Positions 1 through 7,207 of a stretch of 32,331 bases of DNA are shown here, piece after piece. Made by a program: the position numbers and the translations under genes. This stretch comes from an uncultured Eggerthellaceae bacterium. Lineage in GTDB: Bacteria; Actinomycetota; Coriobacteriia; Coriobacteriales; Eggerthellaceae. The stretch lies in contig CAKTWD010000006.1 of assembly GCA_934630485.1 (NCBI GenBank), positions 1 through 32,331 of the forward strand, read 5' to 3'. Within the stretch, counting starts at the first letter, position 1; each line of letters opens with the position of its first letter. Under the pieces are notes generated by a model that saw nothing but the letters and a program-made list of their open reading frames with translations, did no database searches and had not been told where the DNA came from.

Positions 1-2
1 GT

Positions 3-410
3 AAGGAGCTCATCGACACCACGATGCGCTTGGTTGAGGAAGTTGCCACCGAATACGGCGCCAATGCGGCAATCGCCACGGCGAAAGCGAAGGCGTATGT
101 CGCTGAGAATGCGGACGACTCCGATGAAGTTCCGTTTGATGAGTTCGTTGAAGAAGTTTTCGAAGACGAGGGTCCGCGCCGGAGTTTCGTCGAGGCTGCC
201 CAGAGGGAGAATCTCCCCGATCATGCGCCTGTTGAGCGCACGGTTGCCAAGCGTGTGACGCGCAACCATAAGATTCGCACTGACACGGGGATCGAGATCA
301 CGTTCCCGGCCGAATATGCGCAGAACCCCGAGTTCATTGAGTTCACGAGCGCGGCCAACGGCCTTATCCGCATCGAGCTTAAGAACATCGGAAGCATCGA
401 GAACAAGTAG
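3..410 (+). CDS. Nucleoid-associated protein, NdpA/YejK-like (C-terminal part)
   Basis: The gene runs in from the left edge: the reading frame is open from base 3 and the first visible ATG (24) is internal, so the true start lies outside the window. The visible 136 residues are the C-terminal part of the 37-kDa nucleoid-associated protein family (NdpA, usually about 335-350 residues), whose members bind the nucleoid and whose precise role is poorly defined. The signature is the end of the protein: a basic stretch followed by RTDTGIEITFPAEY, then an NPEFIEF segment and a closing IELKNIG motif, typical of the family. An acidic stretch (DDSDEVPFDEFVEEVFEDE) precedes it. A strong hairpin follows the stop codon at once, so this is the last gene of its transcript. 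Family assignment is by recognition of the C-terminal motif only. Confidence 0.8.
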   Translation, partial: KELIDTTMRLVEEVATEYGANAAIATAKAKAYVAENADDSDEVPFDEFVEEVFEDEGPRRSFVEAAQRENLPDHAPVERTVAKRVTRNHKIRTDTGIEITFPAEYAQNPEFIEFTSAANGLIRIELKNIGSIENK

Positions 411-417
411 CCAAATG

Positions 418-452
418 AAAGAGGCAGCCGCATATGCGACTGCCTCTTGGTT
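418..452. terminator. Intrinsic terminator after the nucleoid-associated protein gene
   Basis: GAGGCAG (421-427) pairs with CTGCCTC (440-446) around a further self-complementary CGCATATGCG core. It is flanked by AAA on the left and TT on the right. It starts ten bases after the stop codon and could also serve the converging deformylase-like gene, whose transcript would read CTCTTTCATTT after the stem. Confidence 0.7.
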
Positions 453-583
453 TGTAGCAGCCGAGCGCGCTTCCTCGGAAGCGCAGCGACAGCTGCCTGG
501 GGTTTTATGCGGCTGCCTAGATCTTTCGGCAACGCCGCCGATCGCGTATGCGGCTTCGCCTCTACGCGCCGCGGCTGCCTAGA
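447..583. repeat. Cluster of short GGCAGCCGC-type repeats
   Basis: This convergent intergenic stretch holds several imperfect copies of one short word. GCGGCTGCCTAGA occurs identically at 509-521 and 571-583, and related forms sit near 424-446 (in the terminator) and 490-499. The right copy contains the stop codon of the deformylase-like gene. No gene is seen here. The copies may be relics of duplicated terminator or gene-end sequence; function is unknown. Confidence 0.45.
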
Positions 584-998
584 CCAACTTACCCTTGCAG
601 TGGTCGATCATGTGCTGGATGATCTGGGCGTCCCAGTCGCTCATTTCCTTCTTGCGGTGCACCAGCTTGCCATCCTTGATTTCGTCGAACTCGATGGTGC
701 AGCGAGCGAAGCGGGTGACCTTCGAAGGCTCATCGCGGGTGATGCAGCCTTCCTCAACCTTGAAGGCGCCCAGTGCGCGCTTCATCATGGGATTGAACAT
801 GACATGCGGGCTCTCGTTTGCGTCAAGGTAGGCGCATGCGCACTTCGTCACGCCGATTTGGTTTGCGGCCAGGCATGCGGCATCTTCGTGTGCGGCAAGC
901 GTGTCAAGCAGATCCTGCGCAAGCTCGGCGTCTTCGGCGGTGGCGGGGGTGCAAGGAGTGCTCAAGATCTCCTCGTTGCGTACAAGCTCTTTGATCAT
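579..998 (-). CDS. Peptide deformylase-like protein with altered catalytic motif
   Basis: A 139-residue protein of the peptide deformylase family, metalloenzymes that remove the formyl group from the N-terminal methionine of new proteins. All three family motifs can be located: motif I as CLAANQ (42-47, usually GLAAxQ), motif II as EEGCI (82-86, with the metal-binding Cys85) and motif III as QHMIDHC (128-134). The metal-ligand histidines 129 and 133 are present, but the catalytic glutamate of the HExxH motif is methionine (Met130). The codon is ATG in the sequence, so it is not a translation slip. The protein is also shorter than classical deformylases (about 165-190 residues), resembling the short deformylase-like group of anaerobic Gram-positives. 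It may therefore be inactive as a deformylase or have another role. It is monocistronic and divergent from the purine operon. Confidence 0.85.
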   Translation of the reverse strand: MIKELVRNEEILSTPCTPATAEDAELAQDLLDTLAAHEDAACLAANQIGVTKCACAYLDANESPHVMFNPMMKRALGAFKVEEGCITRDEPSKVTRFARCTIEFDEIKDGKLVHRKKEMSDWDAQIIQHMIDHCKGKLV

Positions 999-1089
999 GA
1001 TGTCCCTCTCTAATAGGCGCTTTGCGCGCCGTGGATTTCCTTCAGTGACGGGCGAGATTGTACCACGCCAATCGCGTGTCGCGCTTCGT

Positions 1090-1100
1090 TATGGTATCCT
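1090..1100 (+). promoter_or_regulatory. Possible -10 region of the purine operon
   Basis: TATGGT (1090-1095) or TATCCT (1095-1100) lies just upstream of the riboswitch, where a -10 box is expected. No convincing -35 hexamer is visible at the right distance, so the call rests mainly on position. Confidence 0.3.
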
Positions 1101-1101
1101 G

Positions 1102-1178
1102 TGGACGTGCTGTGACTGACGGAATAACGTGGCTACCACGGGGGAGCAGCGCAACATACAAGCCGACCGTCTGGGCAA
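1102..1178 (+). promoter_or_regulatory. ZTP (ZMP/ZTP, pfl motif) riboswitch
   Basis: The stretch matches the pfl/ZTP aptamer. A GTGACTGACGG segment (1112-1122) is followed by a short hairpin CGTGG-CTA-CCACG (1128-1140), a GGGGAGC element (1141-1147), and the diagnostic 3' domain CCGACCGTCTGGGCA (1163-1177). The long-range pairing of the family is preserved with different bases: GACGG (1118-1122) is complementary to CCGTC (1167-1171), where the usual sequence has GGCG/CGCC. The ligand ZMP (AICAR ribotide) is the substrate of the second downstream enzyme, so ligand binding is expected to switch the operon on. The 3' end of the aptamer overlaps the first arm of a terminator (1173-1209), the standard transcriptional design: ligand-stabilised aptamer excludes the terminator. 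Confidence 0.95.
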
Positions 1179-1209
1179 GTCACTGCATAAGCAGGGGCTT
1201 GCCTTTTTT
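1173..1209 (+). terminator. Riboswitch expression-platform terminator
   Basis: GGCAAG (1174-1179) pairs with CTTGCC (1198-1203), stacked on an inner CTGC-ATAA-GCAG hairpin (1183-1194) and followed by six T (1204-1209). Its left arm shares bases with the conserved GGGCA of the ZTP aptamer, so the two structures exclude each other. Confidence 0.9.
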
Positions 1210-1243
1210 CGTTGGGGCGAACAGTTGGACAGAAAGGAAGCGC

Positions 1244-1879
1244 ATGCAGAATCTGGTCGATATCCTTAAGGGCAATCCTTATCCCGGCCGAGGCATTGTG
1301 GTGGGTAAGGACCGCGTGTACTACTTCATCATGGGGCGCAGCGAGAACAGCCGCAACCGCGTGTTCGTGAAAACCGAGGACGGCATCCGCACCGAGGCTC
1401 ACGATCCTGCGAAGCTGGTTGATCCTAGCTTGATCATCTACCATCCTGTGCGTGCGATGGGCGAGAAACTGGTGGTCACTAACGGTGATCAGACCGACAC
1501 CATCTTCGACGCAGGCGATTTCCGCGCGGGCTGCATGAAGCGCGAGTTCGAGCCCGATGCCCCGAATTTCACTCCGCGTATTTCCGCCGTCATCAACGAG
1601 GACGGCTCGTTCGAGATCTCCATCCTGAAGCATCAGCAGAACGGTCGCTGCTTGCGTGAGTTCTTTGCTTATGAGGGTGTTGACGAAGGTTGCGGTTACT
1701 TCATTTCCACCTATCAGGGCGACGGCAACCCGCTGCCTACCTTCGCCGGCGAGCCCATTGAGGTTGCCTTGGGCACCCCCGAAGAGATTTGGGCGGCTCT
1801 GAATCCCGACAACAAGGTCTCGCTTTACGCGAACGTCGCTGGCGACATCACCATCTTCAATAAGAATCTGGGGGACTAA
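1244..1879 (+). CDS. purO: IMP cyclohydrolase, PurO type
   Basis: A 211-residue protein of the IMP cyclohydrolase family first known from archaeal PurO. It catalyses the last purine step, ring closure of FAICAR to IMP. Recognisable features are the N-terminal NPYPGRGIVVG segment, RSENSRNRVF (residues about 32-41), and the IIYHPVR segment, all characteristic of this family and not of the bacterial PurH cyclohydrolase fold. The start is the ATG at 1244 with an AGAAAGGAAG ribosome-binding site; the frame is open back to 1058, but that extension would run through the riboswitch and its terminator. The gene lies three bases before the AICAR formyltransferase gene, so the two steps normally fused in PurH are separate proteins of one operon, both under ZTP-riboswitch control. 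Confidence 0.85.
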   Translation: MQNLVDILKGNPYPGRGIVVGKDRVYYFIMGRSENSRNRVFVKTEDGIRTEAHDPAKLVDPSLIIYHPVRAMGEKLVVTNGDQTDTIFDAGDFRAGCMKREFEPDAPNFTPRISAVINEDGSFEISILKHQQNGRCLREFFAYEGVDEGCGYFISTYQGDGNPLPTFAGEPIEVALGTPEEIWAALNPDNKVSLYANVAGDITIFNKNLGD

Positions 1880-1882
1880 ACG

Positions 1883-3070
1883 ATGAACGAGCTCGAGCTT
1901 AAGTACGGCTGCAACCCTAACCAGAAGCCTGCACGTATCTTCATGAAGGACGGATCCGACCTGCCCGTCACGGTGCTGAACGGCCGTCCCGGCTACATTA
2001 ACTTCCTGGATGCCTTCAACTCTTGGCAGCTGGTCCGCGAGCTGAAGGCCGCAACCGGCCTCCCTTCGGCTGCCTCCTTCAAGCATGTTTCTCCGGCTGG
2101 TGCCGCCGTTGCTCATCCTTTGACTGACACCGACAGGCAGATGTACTTCGTCGACAACGTTCCTGCCGACTACGAGCTTTCTCCCATTGCCACGGCTTAC
2201 ATCCGCGCTCGCGGCGCCGACAGGCTTTGCAGCTACGGCGACTGGGCTGCTCTTTCCGATGTGTGCGACGCTGACGTTGCCAACTACCTGAAGTGGGAAG
2301 TCTCCGACGGCATCATCGCCCCGGGTTTCACCGACGAGGCGCTTGAGATCTTGAAAACCAAGAAGGGCGGCAAATACAACGTCATTCAGATCGACCCGGA
2401 CTACGTGTGCGCCCCCATTGAGTGCAAGGACGTGTTCGGCGTGACGTTCGAGCAGGGTCATAACGACTTCACCATCACCCCCGACCAACTTGACAACGTC
2501 GTCACTCAGAACAAAGAACTCACTGATCAGGCGAAGATCGACATGGTGGTGGCTCAGATCACGCTGAAGTACACCCAGTCGAACTCCGTGTGCTACGTGA
2601 AGGACGGCTTGGCAATCGGCGTCGGCGCCGGCCAACAAAGCCGCATCCATTGCACGCGTCTTGCCGGCAACAAAGCTGACAACTGGTATCTGCGCCAGCA
2701 CCCGAAGGTTTTGGGCCTGAAGTTCGTTGAAGACATTCGTCGTCCGAACCGCGACAACGCCATCGATGTTTACACGTCTGACGAGTACGAGGACGTTTTG
2801 GCCGATGGCGAGTGGCAGAAGTGGTTCACCGAGCGTCCTGAGCCTTTGACCTTGGCCGAGAAGAAAGAGTGGATCGCGCAGCAGTCCGATGTCACCCTTG
2901 GCTCCGACGCCTTCTTCCCGTTTGGCGACAACGTCGAGCGCGCTCATAAGTCCGGCGTCAAGTACATTGTCGAGCCTGGTGGCTCCATGCGCGACGACGA
3001 TGTCATCGAGACGGCCGATAAGTACGGCATCGCCATCGCATTCACGGGCATGCGCTTGTTCCATCACTAG
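1883..3070 (+). CDS. Stand-alone AICAR formyltransferase (PurH-type transformylase domain)
   Basis: A 395-residue protein matching only the transformylase half of bifunctional PurH. It transfers a formyl group from 10-formyltetrahydrofolate to AICAR ribotide (ZMP), giving FAICAR. The N-terminus has the KYGCNPNQKPA motif, the catalytic Lys67-His68 pair sits in SFKHVSPAG, and the C-terminus carries SDAFFPFGDN, an EPGGSMRDDDV segment and the final FTGMRLFHH. No IMP cyclohydrolase (MGS-like) domain is attached; that activity is provided by the preceding purO gene, three bases upstream. The start ATG has a GGGGGA ribosome-binding site in the end of purO, so translation is probably coupled. Transcription ends at the hairpin at 3113-3148. 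ZMP is both substrate and riboswitch ligand, giving substrate induction. Confidence 0.93.
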   Translation: MNELELKYGCNPNQKPARIFMKDGSDLPVTVLNGRPGYINFLDAFNSWQLVRELKAATGLPSAASFKHVSPAGAAVAHPLTDTDRQMYFVDNVPADYELSPIATAYIRARGADRLCSYGDWAALSDVCDADVANYLKWEVSDGIIAPGFTDEALEILKTKKGGKYNVIQIDPDYVCAPIECKDVFGVTFEQGHNDFTITPDQLDNVVTQNKELTDQAKIDMVVAQITLKYTQSNSVCYVKDGLAIGVGAGQQSRIHCTRLAGNKADNWYLRQHPKVLGLKFVEDIRRPNRDNAIDVYTSDEYEDVLADGEWQKWFTERPEPLTLAEKKEWIAQQSDVTLGSDAFFPFGDNVERAHKSGVKYIVEPGGSMRDDDVIETADKYGIAIAFTGMRLFHH

Positions 3071-3112
3071 GATCGGGCCGCGTGGCCAACCGCGAAACCT
3101 GCCATCTATGCG

Positions 3113-3148
3113 AAGCGCCGTTGATCAAGCTGATCAGCGGCGCTTTTT
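3113..3148 (+). terminator. Terminator of the purine operon, overlapping the vanZ end
   Basis: AAGCGCCGTTGATCA (3113-3127) pairs with TGATCAGCGGCGCTT (3131-3145) with one G-T pair and a three-base loop; T follows to 3148. The right arm contains the stop codon and the last codons of the converging vanZ-like gene. The minus-strand transcript has only TT after the stem, so it works best on the plus strand. Confidence 0.85.
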
Positions 3149-3595
3149 CATTGCGTTGAACGAGAGGATGCCGATTGTCGCGGCAATGGTGTCAACCAGC
3201 CAGTCGGCGGGATCACAGCTGCGTCCGGGCACGAAGAGCTGGTGGAATTCATCGGTGGCGCCATATGCGCTAGCGAGGACAATGGCCAGGACAATGATTG
3301 CGACAGCCGGCGCCTTGCGTTTGTCAAGCGTTTTCGTAAGCGCGTTTTGCAGCGCAAGGCCGAAGATGAAGAACTCGCAGAAGTGACCGACGGGGCTTAC
3401 GTCGACGTCGTGTCCCGCGATGGCGAGCGCGGCTTGGCTTAGCGCGTTCTTGATAACGGTGAAGACGCCGGTGTTGTTGTCAATCTCAAAGCCGCTACGA
3501 GCGCTCATCACGAAGATGAACATGGCCATGAAGGCTACGGCAAGCCAAGAGAACAGCAGGGCATTGCTTTCGATTTTTGATTTCAGTCGATTCAT
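3134..3595 (-). CDS. VanZ-like family membrane protein
   Basis: A 153-residue membrane protein of the VanZ-like family. About four hydrophobic segments are visible: residues about 13-31, about 68-84, 92-110, and a shorter one near the C-terminus. The family signature is the conserved loop after the third segment, GATDEFHQLFVPGR followed by DPADWLVDT. VanZ gives low-level teicoplanin resistance in enterococci, but most VanZ-like proteins have no known function and nothing here suggests a resistance role. It is the second gene of a two-gene unit behind rsmJ, ten bases after its stop. It has no clear ribosome-binding site of its own, suggesting coupled translation. Its 3' end lies inside the terminator hairpin of the converging purine operon. 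Confidence 0.85.
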   Translation of the reverse strand: MNRLKSKIESNALLFSWLAVAFMAMFIFVMSARSGFEIDNNTGVFTVIKNALSQAALAIAGHDVDVSPVGHFCEFFIFGLALQNALTKTLDKRKAPAVAIIVLAIVLASAYGATDEFHQLFVPGRSCDPADWLVDTIAATIGILSFNAMKKRR

Positions 3596-3605
3596 GTTTT
3601 CAAGT

Positions 3606-4370
3606 CTAGTGGGAAAAGGGGTTGCGTGTCTGCGCCGTCACGATAACGTCATAGCGTACGGCTTTCCCTGAAACGGAATAACTTGGTTTGATTCCTGCAA
3701 GATGAGGGCCTTTCGCGGGGCGCTTGATCACGATCTTGCTGGGATTGGCAGAAAACGCAGCTTTCAGTAGAGGCTCTTCTTCCGAACACGGCGATTCCAG
3801 TTCATGCAGAAGCTGGAACTTCTTCTTCACCGACGCGCTTTTCGTTCGCTTGGGAAACATGGGGTCAAGCAGGATCACGTCGGGCTTTTGATCGGCGCGG
3901 GCGTTCGCCCATTCGCTAAGCGCTGCGATGCTATCTTCGGTTGCAAGCGACATGTGGGAGGCGATTTCGGCGGTTGCCGGGTCGTTTTGCGCACGGGTAA
4001 GCGCGTCGGCAAGGAGGGCGGCGATCGTTTCGTCACGCTCGAACATGACCACATCGAATCCTGCGGCGGCAAGAAGGAACGAGTCTTCACCAAGTCCCGC
4101 GGTGGCGTCGATTGCAAGGGGGAGGCGGACATTTTCGCCAGCGGCATTCTCGCTCGAGCGTTTGATTTTCGCTGCTTTGATCAGGAGCTCCGTCTGCAGC
4201 TTTCCAGGCTTCACGCGCTTGAGCATCTTCGAGAAATCGCCCCGAAGCTCCATGCCCTCGCCTACAAGGGAAAGTCCATTTGGGGTTTGCTCCAAAGACA
4301 CCGTAGGCTGCGATTCGGGTTGCGCGTGTTTGATTGATGCAAGCTCATTTATCATTTGCCCAGAACCCAC
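3606..4370 (-). CDS. rsmJ: 16S rRNA (guanine1516-N2)-methyltransferase RsmJ-like
   Basis: A 254-residue SAM-dependent methyltransferase of the RsmJ (YhiQ) family, which in E. coli methylates G1516 of 16S rRNA. Motif I is DATAGLGEDSFLLA (88-101), an acidic residue ends the next strand (FERD, 110-113), and the catalytic-loop motif is LDPMFPKRTKSA, followed by KKKFQLL. A C-terminal VIKRPAKGPHLAGIKPS segment completes the family pattern. The annotated start is GTG at 4370 with a weak AGGT ribosome-binding site; an ATG at 4355 would remove five residues. The vanZ-like gene follows after ten bases. The upstream side is divergent with an MFS gene. Substrate specificity for G1516 is inferred from family membership. 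Confidence 0.87.
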   Translation of the reverse strand: MGSGQMINELASIKHAQPESQPTVSLEQTPNGLSLVGEGMELRGDFSKMLKRVKPGKLQTELLIKAAKIKRSSENAAGENVRLPLAIDATAGLGEDSFLLAAAGFDVVMFERDETIAALLADALTRAQNDPATAEIASHMSLATEDSIAALSEWANARADQKPDVILLDPMFPKRTKSASVKKKFQLLHELESPCSEEEPLLKAAFSANPSKIVIKRPAKGPHLAGIKPSYSVSGKAVRYDVIVTAQTRNPFSH

Positions 4371-4450
4371 TTGTTACCTAGCTTTTTTCTGCTAGCTCGT
4401 TATTCTAGGTGACATGAATGATTAGATATTGGTAAGAAAGCGAACGACAG

Positions 4451-5728
4451 TTGAATAACGGAAAAAGGAAGTCGAGGTTTCATTACGCATACCTCGTTCT
4501 ACTAGCGTGCGTTATCGTGACCGGTCTGCCCGGCGCCATGATCATGAATTGCCCTGGAGTGTTCTTCACGCCCGTGTCGAGTTACTTCGGTGTGCCCAAA
4601 GCCGAGTTCACGCTTTATTTCAGCATCATCAATATCACGGCGATGGTGTATCTTCCGCTGTGCGGCAAGATCATGGATCACGTGAACCTGCGGTACTTCA
4701 TGTCCGTCGCGGTTCTTCTTGCGGGCGTCACGTACATCCTCATGTCTTTTTTCACGGCAATTTGGATGTTCTACGCTGCCGGGGTTGTTTTAGGCATCGC
4801 TCTCACGCCGATCATGTTCTTGGGCACGCCCTTGCTCATGGACCGCTGGTGCGTGAAGAACGTCGGTCTCTTTATTGGCATCGGCGCGGCTGCTTCCGGC
4901 ATCGGCGGTGCGATTTTCAACATCGTTGGCGCGTCGCTATGCTCTCTTTCGGTTGAAAGCTGGCGCACGGGTTACTTCGTTTTCGGCTGCCTGATACTTG
5001 TTGTTGCTCTTCCTTTTGCGTTCTTCTTCATGCGCAGCCGACCTTCTGATCTGGGTATGCTGCCTTTTGGCGCCGATGAGCAGCCTGAAAAGCAGGTGTC
5101 CGGGGAAGTTGTCGCAGCACCTGTGCTGGGTGTTTCCGCCAACACTGCAACCAAGACCATCGCGTTTTTGGCTATCGCGATGTTCTCGTTCGTGCTGTCG
5201 ATTTGCCAGACGGTGTACCAGTATTTCGCGTCGTACTGCCAGGCGTCGACTATCCCCGAGGTTGTCGCGTCGGCGGGAGCGGTTGCTGCTGCGTGCATGA
5301 TCGGTCAGGCGTTAGGAAAGGTGTTCTTGGGGTCGCTGTCCGACCGTCATCCTAAGCTTGGCATTGGCGTTGGCGTCGCTTGCGGAATCGCCGGCCTTTT
5401 GATCATGTGGCTTGCTCCATTCGGTTTGGCTGCGGTTGTTATCGGGTCGTTCCTGTTTGGTGGATTGTATTCTTGCAATGCCGTTCATGCTCCGCTCCTG
5501 CTTCGCTCGGTGTTCGGATCGCGTTGCTTTGGCGAGCTCAATTCGCGTCGAATCGTGTTCGTGACGTTGTCCTTTGCGTTCGCGACCGAGTTCTGGGGCG
5601 TCATCGTCGATATGCCCAATGGCTACGACCTCATGTTCGTCGCGGCGATTGCCTTCTCGCTACTTTGCGGCGCGCTCGGACTGTTCGCGTGCTCGAAGAT
5701 AGGCGCCTATGAATGGACCGAGAAATAA
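4451..5728 (+). CDS. MFS transporter
   Basis: A 425-residue major facilitator superfamily carrier with about 12 hydrophobic segments. The N-terminal half has the expected loop 2-3 region (LCGKIMDHVNLRY) and a long hydrophilic linker around residues 195-225 (RSRPSDLGMLPFGADEQPEKQ), the usual centre of MFS proteins. An RPSDLGM-type motif at the end of the sixth segment is common in oxalate/formate-antiporter-like and related organic-acid carriers. The start used is TTG 4451: the frame closes at a stop at 4433 and no ATG or GTG occurs before the first membrane segment. The ribosome-binding site is poor. The gene stands alone between rsmJ (divergent) and the M20 amidohydrolase (convergent). Substrate is unknown. 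Confidence 0.85.
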   Translation: MNNGKRKSRFHYAYLVLLACVIVTGLPGAMIMNCPGVFFTPVSSYFGVPKAEFTLYFSIINITAMVYLPLCGKIMDHVNLRYFMSVAVLLAGVTYILMSFFTAIWMFYAAGVVLGIALTPIMFLGTPLLMDRWCVKNVGLFIGIGAAASGIGGAIFNIVGASLCSLSVESWRTGYFVFGCLILVVALPFAFFFMRSRPSDLGMLPFGADEQPEKQVSGEVVAAPVLGVSANTATKTIAFLAIAMFSFVLSICQTVYQYFASYCQASTIPEVVASAGAVAAACMIGQALGKVFLGSLSDRHPKLGIGVGVACGIAGLLIMWLAPFGLAAVVIGSFLFGGLYSCNAVHAPLLLRSVFGSRCFGELNSRRIVFVTLSFAFATEFWGVIVDMPNGYDLMFVAAIAFSLLCGALGLFACSKIGAYEWTEK

Positions 5729-5770
5729 GGTTCGGTTCAGCGCCGCTTGGCTGTTTCAGCTCAAAACAAG

Positions 5771-5826
5771 AACGCCCCACCCCATATTGCCGGACGCGTG
5801 CGGTTCAAGCGTGGGGTGGGGCGTTT
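5771..5826. terminator. Bidirectional terminator between MFS and M20 genes
   Basis: AACGCCCCACCCCA (5771-5784) is perfectly complementary to TGGGGTGGGGCGTT (5812-5825). T-rich sequence follows on both strands (TTTCTCCTGTTT on plus, TTCTTGTTTTG on minus). It lies between two converging genes and probably ends both transcripts. Confidence 0.85.
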
Positions 5827-5848
5827 CTCCTGTTTAGAGAGCGGTTTT

Positions 5849-7009
5849 TTAGCGAAGGAGCCCTTCGGCGATAGCGACCCAATAGGCTGCTCCCGACACC
5901 AAGGCGTCTTCGTTGAAGGCGTAGCCGGGGTTATGGTTCACCTTTGAATCGCCGATTCCCAGGAAACCGTAGAAACTGGGGACGTGGTCGCCGTAGAAGG
6001 CGAAATCCTCGCTGGCCATCTCTTTGAAGCCAACGGGGTCGACGTTGTCGCTGCCCAGGCGCGGTGTGAGCATGTCAACCAGGCGATCGTGCAGCGCCGC
6101 GTCGTTAACCACCACGGCTCCATGGCGGATATGTTGGAATTCAGCACTCGCCCCATAGGATGCTGCTTGCATTTCGGCAATGGTTTTCACATGGTTCAGG
6201 ATGAGCTCGCGGTCCTCGTGCGTTGCCGATCGAATGGACAGGTCGAGCGTCGCCTCGTTGGGGATGATGTTCTCGGCGGTGCCGGCTTGGAACTTTCCGA
6301 CAGTGATGACACCGGTATCGCGCGGATCGAGATTGCGCGAGATCACGCTTTGAAGAGCCATGACAATGGAAGATGCGGCAACGATGGGGTCGCACCCGGC
6401 GTGGGGGAATGCGCCGTGTGCGCCTTTACCGTGAACGATGATGCGAACGTGGTCCGAAGCGGTAAGAATGGGGCCGGCACCTAAATAAACCTTGCCGGTT
6501 GGATATGAGGGCGAGTTGTGAAGGCCGAACATGGCTTCAATGGGGAAGCGCTTGAACAGCCCGTCGTCGATCATCTTCTGTGCGCCCGAGAAGTTTTCTT
6601 CGGCGGGCTGGAAAACCAGGGTTAAAGTTCCGTTGAGGTTTCCTGATTCGGCGAGGTAGTGCGCAGCACCCAGCAGCATGGCCATATGGCCGTCGTGACC
6701 GCACATGTGCGAAACGCCGGGGGTTTTGCTGGTCACCCTGCAGGTTCCGTCTTCTTGGACGGGCAGCGCATCCATATCGGCACGCAGACCGATGGAGTGA
6801 GCGCCCGAGCCGCGTCTCAATGTGGCGACAACGCCGTTTTCACCGACGTTTCGGGTGACGTCGTAACCCCACGATTCAAGAAGATCGCCAACGTAGGCTG
6901 CGGTATTGACCTCATGGCCCGAAAGCTCTGCGTTTTCATGCAGCCAGGCAAACCATTCTTTCATGCGGGGTTCGATTTTGTTAAGCTCGGCGAACAGGGT
7001 TTCGTCCAT
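5849..7009 (-). CDS. M20 family amidohydrolase (hippurate/N-acyl-amino-acid hydrolase-like)
   Basis: A 386-residue metal-dependent amidohydrolase of the M20D group, cytoplasmic enzymes that release amino acids from N-acyl or aromatic conjugates. Two-metal-site residues are visible: Cys103 and His105 in SHMCGHDGHMA, the Glu pair 137-138 in QPAEE, His164 in GLHNSP, and a histidine near residue 360 in KVNHNPGYAFNED. LRADMDALPV (75-84) is the first conserved motif. The dimerisation domain is the central segment containing VHGKGAHGAFPHAG. ATG 7009 has an AAAGGAA ribosome-binding site. It is divergent from an alanine/glycine symporter gene, which fits a role in amino-acid scavenging. The exact substrate cannot be read from sequence. 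Confidence 0.9.
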   Translation of the reverse strand: MDETLFAELNKIEPRMKEWFAWLHENAELSGHEVNTAAYVGDLLESWGYDVTRNVGENGVVATLRRGSGAHSIGLRADMDALPVQEDGTCRVTSKTPGVSHMCGHDGHMAMLLGAAHYLAESGNLNGTLTLVFQPAEENFSGAQKMIDDGLFKRFPIEAMFGLHNSPSYPTGKVYLGAGPILTASDHVRIIVHGKGAHGAFPHAGCDPIVAASSIVMALQSVISRNLDPRDTGVITVGKFQAGTAENIIPNEATLDLSIRSATHEDRELILNHVKTIAEMQAASYGASAEFQHIRHGAVVVNDAALHDRLVDMLTPRLGSDNVDPVGFKEMASEDFAFYGDHVPSFYGFLGIGDSKVNHNPGYAFNEDALVSGAAYWVAIAEGLLR

Positions 7010-7042
7010 CGCGGATTCCTTTCAGACGTTTCCTTACCGATG

Positions 7043-7071
7043 AGTATACGGCTTACGAAGAAGCGTTAACA
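7043..7071 (-). promoter_or_regulatory. Probable promoter of the M20 amidohydrolase gene
   Basis: On the minus strand a good -10 box TATACT (plus 7043-7048) is preceded after 17 bases by a poor -35, TGTTAA (plus 7066-7071). Transcription would begin about 25 bases before the start codon. Confidence 0.4.
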
Positions 7072-7083
7072 CGCATTTCATCT

Positions 7084-7110
7084 TTGACTGACGGCCATCT
7101 GCTATATTTT
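7084..7110 (+). promoter_or_regulatory. Probable promoter of the Ala/Gly symporter gene
   Basis: TTGACT (7084-7089) is a near-consensus -35. Downstream, TGCTATATT (7100-7108) resembles an extended -10, though only 13 bases away; TATTTT (7105-7110) gives a 15-base spacer. A leader of roughly 90 bases would precede the gene. Confidence 0.45.
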
Positions 7111-7207
7111 ATGTTTCTGAAATTGCGCCGTCGCTTCAAGTTGACGGGAACACCGCTGCTGGGCGGGAACCCCTTGAGCCTCGACGTGCATTTGAAAGAA
7201 GGCGCGA

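Noticed and set aside
1133..3067. 644-codon open frame on the minus strand opposite purO and the formyltransferase gene
   Set aside because: It is the antisense shadow of two well-identified genes; high GC and codon bias keep the reverse frame free of stops. It also crosses the riboswitch terminator and has no recognisable domain.
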